A stretch of DNA of 64,000 nt from Clostridiales bacterium (GCA_012838665.1 DUOX01000019.1:1-64000), one strand, 5' to 3'. Shown: positions 35,617-45,432, counted from the first letter of the stretch. Numbers and translations are program-made. Notes: generated from the sequence alone by a model not told the origin.

Positions 35617-36987
35617 ATGGCCGTGAACACAGCATCAGTCCAGCCCAAGAAGCTAAGTACTGCACTTAGGTATTTCTTCGGTGTAGGTGACTTTGGCTTC
35701 GTTCTGATGAGCAACGTTGAGACCTTCTACTTTAACAGCTTCTTGACCAGTCAATTTACCCCAGCCATTGCTGCTGCAATCAACTCCGTCTTTTCCATTG
35801 TAGACGCGTGCCTGTCATGGATTTATGGCGGCATCCTAAATGCCACGAAGGCAAAAAAATGGGGACGTTATCGCTCCTGGCTCGTCCTGACACCATGGAT
35901 TGTTCCCTTCCTTTTTGCTTTCCAATTCCTGAGAGTAGCAGAAAATGAAGTCGTTTCCGCGGTTGTTATTATCTGTGCCGCCATCGCAAGCCATATCGTC
36001 TGGAATATTGGCTACGTGGCCAATGCCACATTGGTAGACGTATATGGCAAGACACCAGAAGATAAGGCCACCCTTGCATCTTCCCGTGCTACCTGGAACC
36101 AAATCGGCGGCTTGGCATTTAGCTATCTGGGCCTCCCCTTCGCCACCCTGCTTGGCTCTTGGGTAGGTGAGAAGAATCAGTGGGCTGCCGCTGCATTTTG
36201 TCTGGGTATTCTAATGGTACTCGGATACTGGGCCCATTTCGTAATGGGTAAAGGTTATGAAGAAGTTGAGGAAGGACCCAAGAGTGATTACAAGAGAATT
36301 AACGTTAGGGAAATGTTCGTATCCCTGTTCCAGAATCCTCAGCTCATCATTCTTATTCTGGCGGACCTCACAAAGTGGTGCGTGAAGTTTGTCACCGCAG
36401 CTGCCGCCATCTATTACTTCCGTGACGCCATGGGCAATCCCGGCTTGATGGCTGTTTACATGCTCTGCATCAATATTGCTGCCATCATTGGCTCTTACGT
36501 GACCCGTTATCTCACACAAAAGCTTACCAACCGCACCACCATGATTATGGCGGAATTCGGCATGGCAGTATTCTTGATTATTGCCTACTTTGCCTATGCC
36601 TCCTATCCCACAGTAATCGCACTGATGACAGTTGCCATGTTCTTCTATGGTATTGCTTTCGCTGCGTCTCCTGCACTTTACACCGATACAATTGTTTACG
36701 CCACTTGGAAAACTGGCAAGGAATCCTCCGGCTGGATTATGGGCCTGCAGAACCTGCCCCTGAAGATTGCCATCTTCCTCAGAGGTGTCATTGTCAACGC
36801 TTGCCTGATTGCCGCCGGCTGGACTTCCGGTGTCGTCTTTGAGGGTACGGCCCGTCAGGGCATGCTCCTTGCCCTGGCTCTTATTCCCGGTATCATGTGC
36901 ATAATCGGGGGTATTCTCATGCTGATATTCCGCCTGACCAAGGAAAAAGTGCTCCAGTACAAGGCTGAAATCGACGCAAGAAGTTAA
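35617..36987 (+). CDS. GPH-type MFS transporter
   Basis: A 456-residue permease with about twelve membrane helices, matching the glycoside-pentoside-hexuronide:cation symporter group (MFS_2). Indicative segments are RYFFGVGDFGFVLMSNVETF at the start, the loop KKWGRYRSWLVLTPW, and ATLASSRATWNQIGG after helix 4. Members import sugars and conjugates, but clostridial relatives also sit in clusters for aromatic or methylated compounds. It has an excellent AAGGAGG site and is divergent from tetR. The methyltransferase gene follows 134 bases downstream. The substrate is probably that of the downstream enzymes; its identity is not visible. Confidence 0.87.
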   Translation: MAVNTASVQPKKLSTALRYFFGVGDFGFVLMSNVETFYFNSFLTSQFTPAIAAAINSVFSIVDACLSWIYGGILNATKAKKWGRYRSWLVLTPWIVPFLFAFQFLRVAENEVVSAVVIICAAIASHIVWNIGYVANATLVDVYGKTPEDKATLASSRATWNQIGGLAFSYLGLPFATLLGSWVGEKNQWAAAAFCLGILMVLGYWAHFVMGKGYEEVEEGPKSDYKRINVREMFVSLFQNPQLIILILADLTKWCVKFVTAAAAIYYFRDAMGNPGLMAVYMLCINIAAIIGSYVTRYLTQKLTNRTTMIMAEFGMAVFLIIAYFAYASYPTVIALMTVAMFFYGIAFAASPALYTDTIVYATWKTGKESSGWIMGLQNLPLKIAIFLRGVIVNACLIAAGWTSGVVFEGTARQGMLLALALIPGIMCIIGGILMLIFRLTKEKVLQYKAEIDARS

Positions 36988-37011
36988 TTATTAACTTCAC
37001 AAAATTAAGAT

Positions 37012-37044
37012 AAGATAGGGGGGATTTCATCCCCCCATTATCTT
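37012..37044 (+). other. G6/C6 hairpin between transporter and methyltransferase genes
   Basis: AAGATAGGGGGG pairs with CCCCCC-AT-TATCTT (two-base bulge) around ATTTCAT. No U-run follows on the plus strand (AAAAAACTAA), so it is more likely a processing or stabilising element, or a partial attenuator, than a full terminator. Confidence 0.55.
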
Positions 37045-37121
37045 AAAAAACTAAATAACAACTTAAGCCGGATGGTTAAACAATTAACAAGTAGTCAATA
37101 TCAATACAGGAGGACATACAT

Positions 37122-38132
37122 ATGCTTACGCCCAAACAAAACTTTTTGGAAACACTTAAAAAAGATGGCAAGCCCGACAGGTTGGTAAAACAATATGAAA
37201 ACTTGTTTTTCTTTCCCGGGGATCCGGTGGCTGGCTTTGTCCGTGGGAAGAGATACCAGGGAATGCCGCCATTGAAGGATAAATGGGGTACAACAATACT
37301 GTGGCCTGAAGACCAGTTTGCAGCTATGCCCAGTGTAGCTGATGAGCACAAAGTCGTAAGAGATGTGACTCGCTGGCGTGATTATACCTCAGCGCCGGAC
37401 ATAGTAGGCAATTGTTCCGACCCTGCATTATGGGAGCCTGCTCTTGAGGCGATTTCCAAAATTGATCGCGATGAATATCTCCTGATGACATTTATGCCCA
37501 CCGGAGTTTTTGAGCAGCTCCACTTTCTAATGGGATTTGAAGATACCCTTACTAACTTCCTGCTGGAGCCGGAGGCCATGAAAGACCTCTCTGATGCAAT
37601 AGGGGAATATCGCTTCAATTTTGCAAAGCTACTTGTTGACAACCTTAAACCTGACATAATGCTGTCCCATGACGACTGGGGAAGCAAAAATAACCTTTTT
37701 ATGAGTCCTGAAGTCTGGCGCGAATTTATCAAGCCCCAATATGTCAAGACTTATAAGTATTGCAAAGATAATGGTGTCATCGTTATGCACCATGCAGACT
37801 CCTTCCTAGAGCCCATTGTAGAGGACATGGTGGAGCTGAATATAGACATATGGCAGGGAGTTCTGCCCCAGAACGACATTCCCGCAATACAGAAGAAGCT
37901 TGACGGGCGCATGACCCTTATGGGCGGAATTGACGCCGCTATTGTAGACCGGAAGGACGCCACGGAAGAGGAGATTAGGGCCGAGGTAAGGCGTGTTTGC
38001 GAGGAATACGCTCCCGGCGGACACTTCATTCCCTGTATTACATATGGAGCAATGGGAACCATATACCCCCATGTTGATCCAATAATTAATGATGAGATTG
38101 ACAGGTATAATAGAGAGGTATATGGAATCTAA
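37122..38132 (+). CDS. UroD-family corrinoid methyltransferase (MtaA/MtvB-like)
   Basis: 336 residues with the uroporphyrinogen decarboxylase fold, in the branch that moves methyl groups to or from corrinoid proteins rather than decarboxylating porphyrins. Visible segments are LSHDDWGSKNNLFMSPEVWR (181-200), VMHHADSF (221-228), IDIWQGVLPQNDIP, MGGIDA and the C-terminal CITYGAMG. The classical MtaA zinc motif HxC is not present; H223, H224 and D226 occupy that site and could bind metal. Context supports the methyltransferase role: a corrinoid protein and a methyl-THF methyltransferase lie in the same region. The donor may be a methoxylated aromatic (as for MtvB) or a methylamine-type compound. 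The specific substrate is unknown. Confidence 0.78.
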   Translation: MLTPKQNFLETLKKDGKPDRLVKQYENLFFFPGDPVAGFVRGKRYQGMPPLKDKWGTTILWPEDQFAAMPSVADEHKVVRDVTRWRDYTSAPDIVGNCSDPALWEPALEAISKIDRDEYLLMTFMPTGVFEQLHFLMGFEDTLTNFLLEPEAMKDLSDAIGEYRFNFAKLLVDNLKPDIMLSHDDWGSKNNLFMSPEVWREFIKPQYVKTYKYCKDNGVIVMHHADSFLEPIVEDMVELNIDIWQGVLPQNDIPAIQKKLDGRMTLMGGIDAAIVDRKDATEEEIRAEVRRVCEEYAPGGHFIPCITYGAMGTIYPHVDPIINDEIDRYNREVYGI

Positions 38133-38150
38133 AAGCGTTGGTGGCTGTTT

Positions 38151-38972
38151 ATGTTTGAACATTTATACAAGCCTCTGCCAGATACGGACAAGTATCTGGC
38201 AAGGCTTGGTCTGATGCGTCCAATTCCCATAAATCTGGAGTCCCTCAATACCCTGATTTATGCGCATTTAACAACAATACCCTTTGAAAATCTGGACATA
38301 TACGACCTTGAAGCTGATATATCCCTTGGTATTGAGGATATTTACAATAAGATTGTTGAGCAGGGCAGGGGAGGTTACTGCTTTGAGCTAAATGGCCTGT
38401 TTATGGCCCTGCTCCAGTCCCTTGGCTTTGAGTGCCATCCCCTGGCCGGTCGGGTCCTGTGGCTGAGGGACTATTATCCCCCTTTGGGACATCGGGTTAC
38501 CATGGTGGAGATGGAAGGCCGCCGTTATTATTGTGACGTGGGCTTCGGCGGGCCCGCCCCGTGTTCCGCTTTATGCCTGGACGATGCGGGCGAACAGATA
38601 TCCGGCGGGAAGACTTTTCGATTCGACAGGAGCTCCGGGGACACAATACTGTCTTATAGAAACTGGGGGGGTGTGCTTGAACCTCTGCTCATGTTCAGCG
38701 AGAAACCCTGCAACCCTGTGGATTTTGTACTTATGAACGAATACTTTTCCAAAAACAACAAATCCTCTTTCAGGAGCAAGCGTATAGCAAATCTTCTAAC
38801 CAAAGATGGCAGTATTTCCATCGACGGCAATATTTTCAGGCAATATGTTGAGGGAGATTGCATCGAGATAGTCCTTGATACTAATGAACAGACGCTAAAG
38901 ACCTTATCGGAGCATTTCGGTATCCGGATTGGATACCCGTTAAAAAGGTCCGCATTTAGAGAGCCTTACTGA
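38151..38972 (+). CDS. Arylamine N-acetyltransferase
   Basis: Transfers acetyl from acetyl-CoA to aromatic amines, hydrazines or hydroxylamines. The 273-residue protein has the NAT cysteine-histidine-aspartate triad: C77 in RGGYCFELN, H114 in PLGHRV and D129 in YYCDVGFGG. Other family features are IPFENLDIY and LGFECHPLAGRVLW. It begins 18 bases after the methyltransferase gene and ends 15 bases before the flavoenzyme gene, so it is part of the same transcript. Its presence suggests an aromatic compound is handled here, though NATs can have other roles. Confidence 0.92.
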   Translation: MFEHLYKPLPDTDKYLARLGLMRPIPINLESLNTLIYAHLTTIPFENLDIYDLEADISLGIEDIYNKIVEQGRGGYCFELNGLFMALLQSLGFECHPLAGRVLWLRDYYPPLGHRVTMVEMEGRRYYCDVGFGGPAPCSALCLDDAGEQISGGKTFRFDRSSGDTILSYRNWGGVLEPLLMFSEKPCNPVDFVLMNEYFSKNNKSSFRSKRIANLLTKDGSISIDGNIFRQYVEGDCIEIVLDTNEQTLKTLSEHFGIRIGYPLKRSAFREPY

Positions 38973-38987
38973 AAGGAGCTGAATGAA

Positions 38988-40934
38988 TTGGAAAGAAAGT
39001 TCCCACATCTGTTTAGTCCTTTGCGGGTGGGCAACGTTTATTTTAAAAACCGCATCCTTTCTGCACCTATGGCTTATCCGGATATAACTCCCGAGGGTTA
39101 TCTGACCCCCGAAGCGGCTGCGTTTTTTGAGCTGCGTGCCAGGGGAGGCGCAGCAGTAGTACCCATAAGCGAGTGTATTGTTCATGCTGAGACCGGAAAA
39201 AGCCACAACATAAATATTTGTCTGGATGCGCCCAATGTGCTTCCGGGGCTTGCCATTACCGCTTCTGCCATTAAGAGGCATGGGGCCATTGCCAGCGCCG
39301 AGCTGAACCATGGAGGAAAGTATTCCGGAGCCGATAATATAGACAAGAGCAAAAACGTTAAGAATATCCGATATGGCCCCAGTGCGGACGTGCTGGACAA
39401 TGGCGCCGTAATCCAGGAGATGCCCCGAGAAATGATACATATGCTGGTTGAGCAGTATGGCAAAGGGGCTGCTTTGGTGAAAAAAGCGGGCTTCGAAATG
39501 ATACTGCTCCATGCAGGACATGGCTGGCTGCTGCAGCAGTTCTTCTCTCCTGCCCACAACCGGCGCACCGACGAATACGGCGGCAGCCTGGAAAACAGGG
39601 CCCGGTTGACACTGGAGGTATTGGACGCAATACGAGCCGCAGTGGGCCCAGATTTCCCCATTGAAATCCGCATTAGTGCAGAGGAGCATCACGAAGGTGG
39701 GTATACCTTAAGTGATGCCATTGAGCTTGCCAAGCTGGTAGATGACAAGGTGGACCTTATACAGGTTTCGACGGGCAGCCATGAGGGCAGCTTTGACAAG
39801 ACCCATCAGCCCATGTTCGTGCCCAGGGGCGGGCTTGTCCACTATGCCGCTGAAGTCAAGAAGCATGTGAAAAAGCCAGTGGCAGCCATCGGCGCCCTCA
39901 ACGATCCTTACATGATGGAGGAGATAATCGCTTCGGGCAAGGTGGATGCGGTGGTTCTCGGCAGGGCTCTCCTGGCGGACCCGTATTTGCCCCAAAAGGC
40001 CATGATGGGCAGGGAGGAGGAAATAGTCCACTGCCTGCGCTGCTTTACCTGCATGGGCGAGCGTATGGCCACCGGTCTGCGCATCTGCGCGGTGAATCCC
40101 ATTATCGGGCGCGAATATGAATCCAACTTTGCTCCGGCTCCCACAGAGCCTAAAAAGGTGCTTATTGCGGGAGGCGGCCCGGCGGGCATGCAATGCGCGA
40201 TTACCGCTGCCCGGCGGGGGCATGAAGTTATTCTTTGCGAGAAGGCCGGTGAGCTGGGGGGCGCATTAAGATGCGAACGCGCTATTCCTTTCAAGCAGGA
40301 CCTTGTACGGTACATATCCACCAAGGCCCTGGAAATGAAAAATACCGGTGTAGATGTAAGGCTGGGTACGGAAGTGACGCCGGAGCTGGTGGAAAGCATA
40401 AAGCCTGACGTGCTTGTCATTGCAGTGGGCGCAGAGCCGATAATTCCGCCCATCCCGGGAATTGACAGTCCGAATGTTGTGGTAGCCAACAACCTTTCCG
40501 ACCCCGAGACAAAGATTGGGCAGAGAGTGGTTGTCTTGGGCGGCGGTCAGGTGGGATGCGAGGCCGCGATTCATCTTGCTCAGGAGGGCAGGGATGCCAC
40601 GGTGGTTGAAATGCTGCCGGGAGTGGCCGTGGATGCAAATGGACGGCAGCGCCCCATACTGCTGGATATGCTGAAAAAACTTGTTACTGTAAAAACCGGC
40701 TTGAAGGGGACCCGCATAACGGACGAAGGACTGGTCTGTGCGGATAAGTCCGGAAATGAGGTTTTGTTACCCGCGGATACTATAATCTGCGCGGTAGGAC
40801 AGAAACCGCTGAGGTCAGTGGTGGAAGGCTTGCTGAATTCTGCCCCGAGAGTAGTAGAGGTGGGGGACTGCGTAAAACCGCAGAGAATTACGGAAGCTAC
40901 ATTCCGTGGTCATTATGCCGCGCTGGATATATAA
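38988..40934 (+). CDS. Old Yellow Enzyme-family flavin/iron-sulfur ene-reductase
   Basis: 648 residues with the architecture of 2,4-dienoyl-CoA reductase, BaiCD and daidzein reductase. An FMN TIM barrel (1-340: LFSPLRVGNVYFKNRILSAP, LNHGGKYSG, HAGHGWLLQQFFSP, RRTDEYGGSLENR) is followed by a 4Fe-4S cysteine cluster (C349, C352, C355, C367). FAD/NAD(P) domains come next (VLIAGGGPAGMQCAI; VVVLGGGQVGCEAA). The cluster spacing is C-x2-C-x2-C-x11-C, one residue shorter at the third cysteine than the C-x2-C-x3-C-x11-C of E. coli FadH. It starts at TTG 38988 with AAAGGAG upstream. The likely reaction is reduction of an activated C=C bond with NAD(P)H; the substrate is unknown. Confidence 0.88.
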   Translation: MERKFPHLFSPLRVGNVYFKNRILSAPMAYPDITPEGYLTPEAAAFFELRARGGAAVVPISECIVHAETGKSHNINICLDAPNVLPGLAITASAIKRHGAIASAELNHGGKYSGADNIDKSKNVKNIRYGPSADVLDNGAVIQEMPREMIHMLVEQYGKGAALVKKAGFEMILLHAGHGWLLQQFFSPAHNRRTDEYGGSLENRARLTLEVLDAIRAAVGPDFPIEIRISAEEHHEGGYTLSDAIELAKLVDDKVDLIQVSTGSHEGSFDKTHQPMFVPRGGLVHYAAEVKKHVKKPVAAIGALNDPYMMEEIIASGKVDAVVLGRALLADPYLPQKAMMGREEEIVHCLRCFTCMGERMATGLRICAVNPIIGREYESNFAPAPTEPKKVLIAGGGPAGMQCAITAARRGHEVILCEKAGELGGALRCERAIPFKQDLVRYISTKALEMKNTGVDVRLGTEVTPELVESIKPDVLVIAVGAEPIIPPIPGIDSPNVVVANNLSDPETKIGQRVVVLGGGQVGCEAAIHLAQEGRDATVVEMLPGVAVDANGRQRPILLDMLKKLVTVKTGLKGTRITDEGLVCADKSGNEVLLPADTIICAVGQKPLRSVVEGLLNSAPRVVEVGDCVKPQRITEATFRGHYAALDI

Positions 40935-40992
40935 ATTTTAAAGTTCACCCTTTCCGCGTTTTTACAAAGCATTGGTTACTCCAATAAATAAC

Positions 40993-41021
40993 TTTACAAT
41001 CATTAATACAGCAATTATAAT
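40993..41021 (+). promoter_or_regulatory. sigma-A promoter for the metF-fhs-folD operon
   Basis: TTTACA (40993-40998), 17 bases, TATAAT (41016-41021). It lies in the 231-base AT-rich gap after the flavoenzyme gene and leaves a leader of about 140 bases before ATG 41166. The C1 operon can therefore be expressed apart from the transporter/methyltransferase genes. Confidence 0.8.
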
Positions 41022-41165
41022 GATTTATACTCTTTACACAAAAGAACTTTTTATAAAAACTGGATTATCATATTGTGGTTTTTTGCACATATTTTTATAT
41101 AGCTGAGGCAATCCGGGCTCAGAAAATCGTTAAGACAAAGAGAAAATAAGTTTGGAGGAGCGCAA

Positions 41166-42032
41166 ATGAGAATATCCGAAATCATGAAGAAGCGTATGTC
41201 CTTTTCCTTTGAGGTTTTTCCCCCGAAGATGGAACAGCCTATTGAGCCGCTGCTGGAGACTCTGGACAAGCTGTGCGGGTTTAGGCCGGACTTTATAAGC
41301 TGCACCTATGGAGCGGGCGGAACCAACAAGGGGCGACACAGTGAAATTTTAAAATATCTGGCCGACCGCGGACAAACCATTCCCCTTGCCCATTTTACCT
41401 GTATTGGAAACACCAGGCAGGATATACTCGACCTGGTTAACGAATATGTAGGCTTTGGAGTTGACCACTTCCTTGCTCTTCGGGGAGACTATCCTCCGGG
41501 ACAGACGGGCACCGGCGGGGATTTTGCCCACGGTGACGAGCTTGTTAGATTCCTCAGGGAAAACTTCCCCGATTTGGAGATTGCAGCGGGCTGCTATCCT
41601 GAAAAGCACCTGAATTCCATTGACATGGATATGGAAATCGCAGTGCTCCGTTTAAAGCAGGATGCGGGGGCTGACTTTCTTATGACCCAGTTATGCCATG
41701 ACGTGGATAACTACTGCCGCTTCGTGGAGAAAGCCCGCGCCGCAGGCATAACCATTCCCATTGACTTTGGCCTGATGCCTGTTTTGGCGAAGGATCCCAC
41801 CATACGCATGGCCGTTTCCAACGGCTGCTCTATACCCAAAGAGCTGGCGGAGATAATTGGAAAATACGGCGACAATCCTGACGATTTCAAAAAAGCGGGC
41901 AAGGAGTTTACGGTCAAGCAGATATACAGATTTATATCTGCCGGTATCGACGGACTTCACATCTTTGCTCTTAATAAATACGATGACGTTGCGGACATTC
42001 TCGACATGTCTGGTATAAGAAGAGACAGATAG
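41166..42032 (+). CDS. metF: Methylenetetrahydrofolate reductase
   Basis: Interconverts methylene-THF and methyl-THF. The 288-residue protein has the MTHFR barrel: [57 protein letters not shown] and [20 protein letters not shown]. It has a strong GGAGGAG site. MetV, the zinc partner of MetF in several acetogens, is not encoded next to it. Placed first in the C1 operon, it could oxidise methyl-THF made by the methyltransferases or supply it, depending on direction of flux. Confidence 0.94.
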   Translation: MRISEIMKKRMSFSFEVFPPKMEQPIEPLLETLDKLCGFRPDFISCTYGAGGTNKGRHSEILKYLADRGQTIPLAHFTCIGNTRQDILDLVNEYVGFGVDHFLALRGDYPPGQTGTGGDFAHGDELVRFLRENFPDLEIAAGCYPEKHLNSIDMDMEIAVLRLKQDAGADFLMTQLCHDVDNYCRFVEKARAAGITIPIDFGLMPVLAKDPTIRMAVSNGCSIPKELAEIIGKYGDNPDDFKKAGKEFTVKQIYRFISAGIDGLHIFALNKYDDVADILDMSGIRRDR

Positions 42033-42052
42033 GCCAGGAAGGGGACAAAGCA

Positions 42053-43729
42053 ATGCAATTCAAAACAGATATCCAAATCGCACAGGAAACTGAATTGGCA
42101 CACATCCGTGAAATTGCAGAAATAGCCGGTATTGATGAAGAATACCTTGAGCAGTACGGAAATCACAAGGCAAAAGTTGACCTTAAATTGCTTAATGAAT
42201 TGTCTGACAAGCCCGATGGCAAGCTTATCCTTGTAACGGCCATTACTCCCACCGCCGCAGGAGAGGGCAAAACCACCACTACGGTAGGTTTGGGAGACGG
42301 CCTGAGAAAAATCGGTAAAAGAGCAATGGTAGCCCTCCGTGAGCCTTCCCTTGGCCCCGTTTTTGGAGTTAAGGGCGGTGCGGCCGGCGGCGGATATGCT
42401 CAGGTCGTGCCAATGGAGGATATAAATCTCCACTTTACCGGCGATTTCCATGCAATAGGCGCCGCCAACAACCTGCTGGCGGCAATGCTGGATAACCATA
42501 TTTATCAGGGCAACAGCCTGAATATTGACCCCAAGCGCATAACCTGGCGCCGCTGTGTGGACATGAACGACAGGCAGCTGCGCAACGTGGTTGACGGGCT
42601 GGGAGGACGGGTCAACGGTGTTCCCCGCGAGGACGGCTATGACATCACCGTGGCCAGCGAGGTTATGGCGGTTCTCTGCTTGAGCAATGATATCATGGAC
42701 CTTAAGGAACGTCTTTCCCGCATTATTGTGGGCTACACCTATGACGAGAAGCCCGTCACCGCCGGAGATTTGAAGGCTCACGGCGCAATGGCCGCACTTC
42801 TTAAGGACGCTCTTAAGCCTAATCTTGTGCAGACCCTTGAAAGGACGCCCGCCTTTGTCCACGGCGGCCCCTTCGCCAACATAGCCCATGGCTGCAACAG
42901 CGTCACCGCTACCCGCCTTGCTCTTAAGCTCAGCGAATACACGGTGACGGAGGCAGGCTTTGGCGCTGATCTTGGCGCCGAAAAATTCCTGGACATCAAG
43001 TGCCGTATGGCCGGACTTAAACCCAATGCAGTGGTTATCGTAGCCACGGTCAGAGCTCTTAAACTCCATGGAGGCGTTCCAAAGGCGGAACTGGGGACCG
43101 AGAATCTTGAGGCTCTTGAAAAAGGACTGCCCAACCTGCTGCGTCATGTTGAAAACGTCACTCAGGTCTTCAAATTGCCGGCAGTGGTGGCCCTCAACCG
43201 CTTCCCCACGGACGCGGAGGCGGAACTGGCCCTTGTCGAGAAAAAATGCAGGGAGTTGGGCGTCAACGTTGCCCTGTCCGAGGTCTGGGCCAAGGGCGGT
43301 GAAGGCGGAGTCGAATTGGCCAAGGAAGTTGTGCGGCTTTGCGAGCTGCCTAATGACTTCGAATATTGTTATGATATAAACACCGGCATTATGGAAAAGC
43401 TGGAGGCAATAGCAAAGCGGGTTTACCGGGCCGACGGGGTGGAACTGGTTGGAAACGCGCCAAAACAGCTGAAACAGCTTTTGGATCTGGGTTTCGACAA
43501 GCTGCCCATTTGCATGGCCAAAACCCAATACAGCATCACCGATGATCCCACGAAGCTGGGCGCCCCCGATGGTTTCAAAATCACCGTCCGCAATCTTAAG
43601 GTCTCCGCCGGAGCGGGTTTCATTGTGGCACTGACAGGCGATATTATGACTATGCCCGGACTTCCAAAAGTTCCTGCGGCCGAAAAGATAGACGTAGATG
43701 AAAACGGTTTGATAAGCGGCCTGTTCTAA
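42053..43729 (+). CDS. fhs: Formate-tetrahydrofolate ligase
   Basis: Formyl-THF synthetase joins formate to THF with ATP; the reverse gives ATP and formate when methyl groups are oxidised. The 558 residues match the usual length. The N-terminal P-loop is [20 protein letters not shown] (about 64-83). Later segments include [40 protein letters not shown] and [15 protein letters not shown]-like sequence towards the C-terminus. It is the second gene of the operon, 20 bases after metF. Confidence 0.96.
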   Translation: MQFKTDIQIAQETELAHIREIAEIAGIDEEYLEQYGNHKAKVDLKLLNELSDKPDGKLILVTAITPTAAGEGKTTTTVGLGDGLRKIGKRAMVALREPSLGPVFGVKGGAAGGGYAQVVPMEDINLHFTGDFHAIGAANNLLAAMLDNHIYQGNSLNIDPKRITWRRCVDMNDRQLRNVVDGLGGRVNGVPREDGYDITVASEVMAVLCLSNDIMDLKERLSRIIVGYTYDEKPVTAGDLKAHGAMAALLKDALKPNLVQTLERTPAFVHGGPFANIAHGCNSVTATRLALKLSEYTVTEAGFGADLGAEKFLDIKCRMAGLKPNAVVIVATVRALKLHGGVPKAELGTENLEALEKGLPNLLRHVENVTQVFKLPAVVALNRFPTDAEAELALVEKKCRELGVNVALSEVWAKGGEGGVELAKEVVRLCELPNDFEYCYDINTGIMEKLEAIAKRVYRADGVELVGNAPKQLKQLLDLGFDKLPICMAKTQYSITDDPTKLGAPDGFKITVRNLKVSAGAGFIVALTGDIMTMPGLPKVPAAEKIDVDENGLISGLF

Positions 43730-43765
43730 GTAACGGGTACTCACTGGCTGTAAAGGAGAAAACAT

Positions 43766-44629
43766 ATGGCTGTTCTACTTAAGGGAGCTGCGGTAACCGC
43801 TGCCCTTAATGAAAAGATGAAAGCGGAGGTGGCCGAGCTGGCACAAAAGGGCGTTACTCCCACCCTGGCCATGCTCCGAGTAGGGGAGAGACCTGACGAC
43901 ATTTCGTACGAGCGCGGCGCCATGAAGCGCTGTGAGGCTATCGGTGTTGCCGTAAGAAATGTGGTACTGCCGGAGGAGGTGTCACAGGAGACCCTGATGG
44001 CTGCCGTAGAAGAGCTTAACAATGACAATAGCGTTCACGGTGTACTGATTTTCCGTCCGCTGCCCAAACACCTGGATGAGGAGGCCGTACGCCGGGCCCT
44101 GCTGCCCTCCAAGGATGTGGACGGGATAACGGACGGTTCCCTGTCAGGTGTGTTCACAGGTAGCGGAGAAGGCTTTGCGCCATGCACGGCCCAGGCCTGC
44201 ATTGAGATTTTGGATTATTACGGCTATGACTGCAAGGGGAAAAGAACCGTAGTGATTGGCCGCAGCCTGGTTGTTGGCAAGCCTGTGGCAATGATGCTGA
44301 TGGCAAAGCACGCCACAGTTACCGTCTGTCATACCCGCACTGTGGATATGCCGTCGGTAACGAGAAATGCGGAAATACTCATTGTTGCCGCAGGCAAGGC
44401 GGGGGCCGTGGATGCCAAATACCTGTCCCCCGGACAGGTGGTAATAGATGTGGGCATAAACGTGGACGATGAAGGCAAGCTCTGCGGAGACGTAAAATTC
44501 GACGAAGCGGAAAGCATTGTTGCCGCCATTACTCCGGTACCCGGGGGAGTGGGCACCGTCACCACATCCGTACTGGTAAGCCATGTAGTTGAGGCAGCAA
44601 AAAGAACACTGCAGGAGGTAAAAAAGTGA
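43766..44629 (+). CDS. folD: FolD family methylene-THF dehydrogenase, cyclohydrolase residues altered
   Basis: FolD normally oxidises methylene-THF to methenyl-THF and hydrolyses that to formyl-THF. The 287-residue protein has the NAD(P) domain (TVVIGRSLVVGKPVAMMLMA) and KDVDGITDGSLSG. The catalytic YxxxK motif reads YERGA (Y48, with A52 in place of the lysine). The usual VQLPLP segment reads IFRPLP, so the cyclohydrolase glutamine is also replaced. In human FolD (K56, Q100) these residues are needed for the cyclohydrolase step. The dehydrogenase may remain while a separate cyclohydrolase (FchA) is required; none is in this window. Its stop overlaps the next gene by 4 bases. Confidence 0.92.
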   Translation: MAVLLKGAAVTAALNEKMKAEVAELAQKGVTPTLAMLRVGERPDDISYERGAMKRCEAIGVAVRNVVLPEEVSQETLMAAVEELNNDNSVHGVLIFRPLPKHLDEEAVRRALLPSKDVDGITDGSLSGVFTGSGEGFAPCTAQACIEILDYYGYDCKGKRTVVIGRSLVVGKPVAMMLMAKHATVTVCHTRTVDMPSVTRNAEILIVAAGKAGAVDAKYLSPGQVVIDVGINVDDEGKLCGDVKFDEAESIVAAITPVPGGVGTVTTSVLVSHVVEAAKRTLQEVKK

Positions 44630-45432
44630 TTATAATAGGTGAGAAAATCAACGGCAGTATACCCTCCGTCGGAAAAGCCATTGCCAACAGAGACGCAGAT
44701 TTGATACGCAATCTGGCAAAAATTCAGGCGGAGGCTAACGCCGACTATATTGACTGCTGTGCTTCAGTTAACGTTGACGAGCTGGAAACTATCAAGTGGC
44801 TTATTGATTTGATTCAGGAAACCACCGATGTTCCCATCTGCATAGACAGTCCCGACCCTCAGGTTTGTGCCGATGCAATGCAATTCTGCAAAAAAGCCGG
44901 CATAGTCAACTCCGTATCTCTTGAGGGCAACAAGATTGATACTATTTTCCCGGCCATTGCCGGTACGGGATGGGGCTGCGTTGCCCTTCTCTGTGATGAT
45001 AGCGGCATTCCCAAGACTTCTGCGCGCCGAATCGAAATCTTTAAAGAAATTATGGCAAAAGCGGAAGAATTTGATATTGCTCCTGAGAGATTGTACATTG
45101 ACCCGTTGGTAGAGACACTCGGCACCAACGGTAAGAGTTTTCTGACCTTTGCGGAAACCACCAAAGTCATCAAGGAGCTGTATCCCAACGTCCATATCAC
45201 CAGTGGGCTGTCAAATATCTCCTTCGGTCTCCCGGTACGGAAGATGATAAATATGAGCTTTATGGTACTTGCCATGCAGGCGGGTATGGACAGCGCCATT
45301 GTGGACCCTACAAACAGGGATATGATGGGCATTATCTACGCTACGGATGCGCTGTTAGGCAATGACGATTTCTGCATGGAATACATCGGCGCCTATCGTG
45401 ACAACATTTTTGGACCGCCTCCAAAGGATTGA
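44626..45432 (+). CDS. Methyltetrahydrofolate:corrinoid methyltransferase (MtvA/AcsE-like)
   Basis: A 268-residue pterin-binding TIM barrel of the MeTr family, which moves a methyl group between methyl-THF and a cob(I)amide protein. Visible motifs are IGEKINGSIPSV at the start, CIDSPDP, NSVSLEG, YIDPLVETLGTN and HITSGLSNISFGLP. These line the folate site in AcsE and MetH. It overlaps folD by 4 bases and lies 58 bases before the corrinoid protein gene, its evident partner. No carbon monoxide dehydrogenase/acetyl-CoA synthase genes are in the window, so a Wood-Ljungdahl role cannot be claimed from here. Confidence 0.9.
   Translation: MIIIGEKINGSIPSVGKAIANRDADLIRNLAKIQAEANADYIDCCASVNVDELETIKWLIDLIQETTDVPICIDSPDPQVCADAMQFCKKAGIVNSVSLEGNKIDTIFPAIAGTGWGCVALLCDDSGIPKTSARRIEIFKEIMAKAEEFDIAPERLYIDPLVETLGTNGKSFLTFAETTKVIKELYPNVHITSGLSNISFGLPVRKMINMSFMVLAMQAGMDSAIVDPTNRDMMGIIYATDALLGNDDFCMEYIGAYRDNIFGPPPKD

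Noticed and set aside
37122-38132. True uroporphyrinogen decarboxylase (HemE)
   Set aside because: It lacks the HemE N-terminal substrate motifs and lies among corrinoid and folate C1 genes rather than haem genes.
41957-43765. A 602-codon minus-strand open frame across fhs
   Set aside because: It is antisense to a full-length formate-THF ligase; its translation resembles no protein family and it has no ribosome-binding site. Such frames arise from codon bias.
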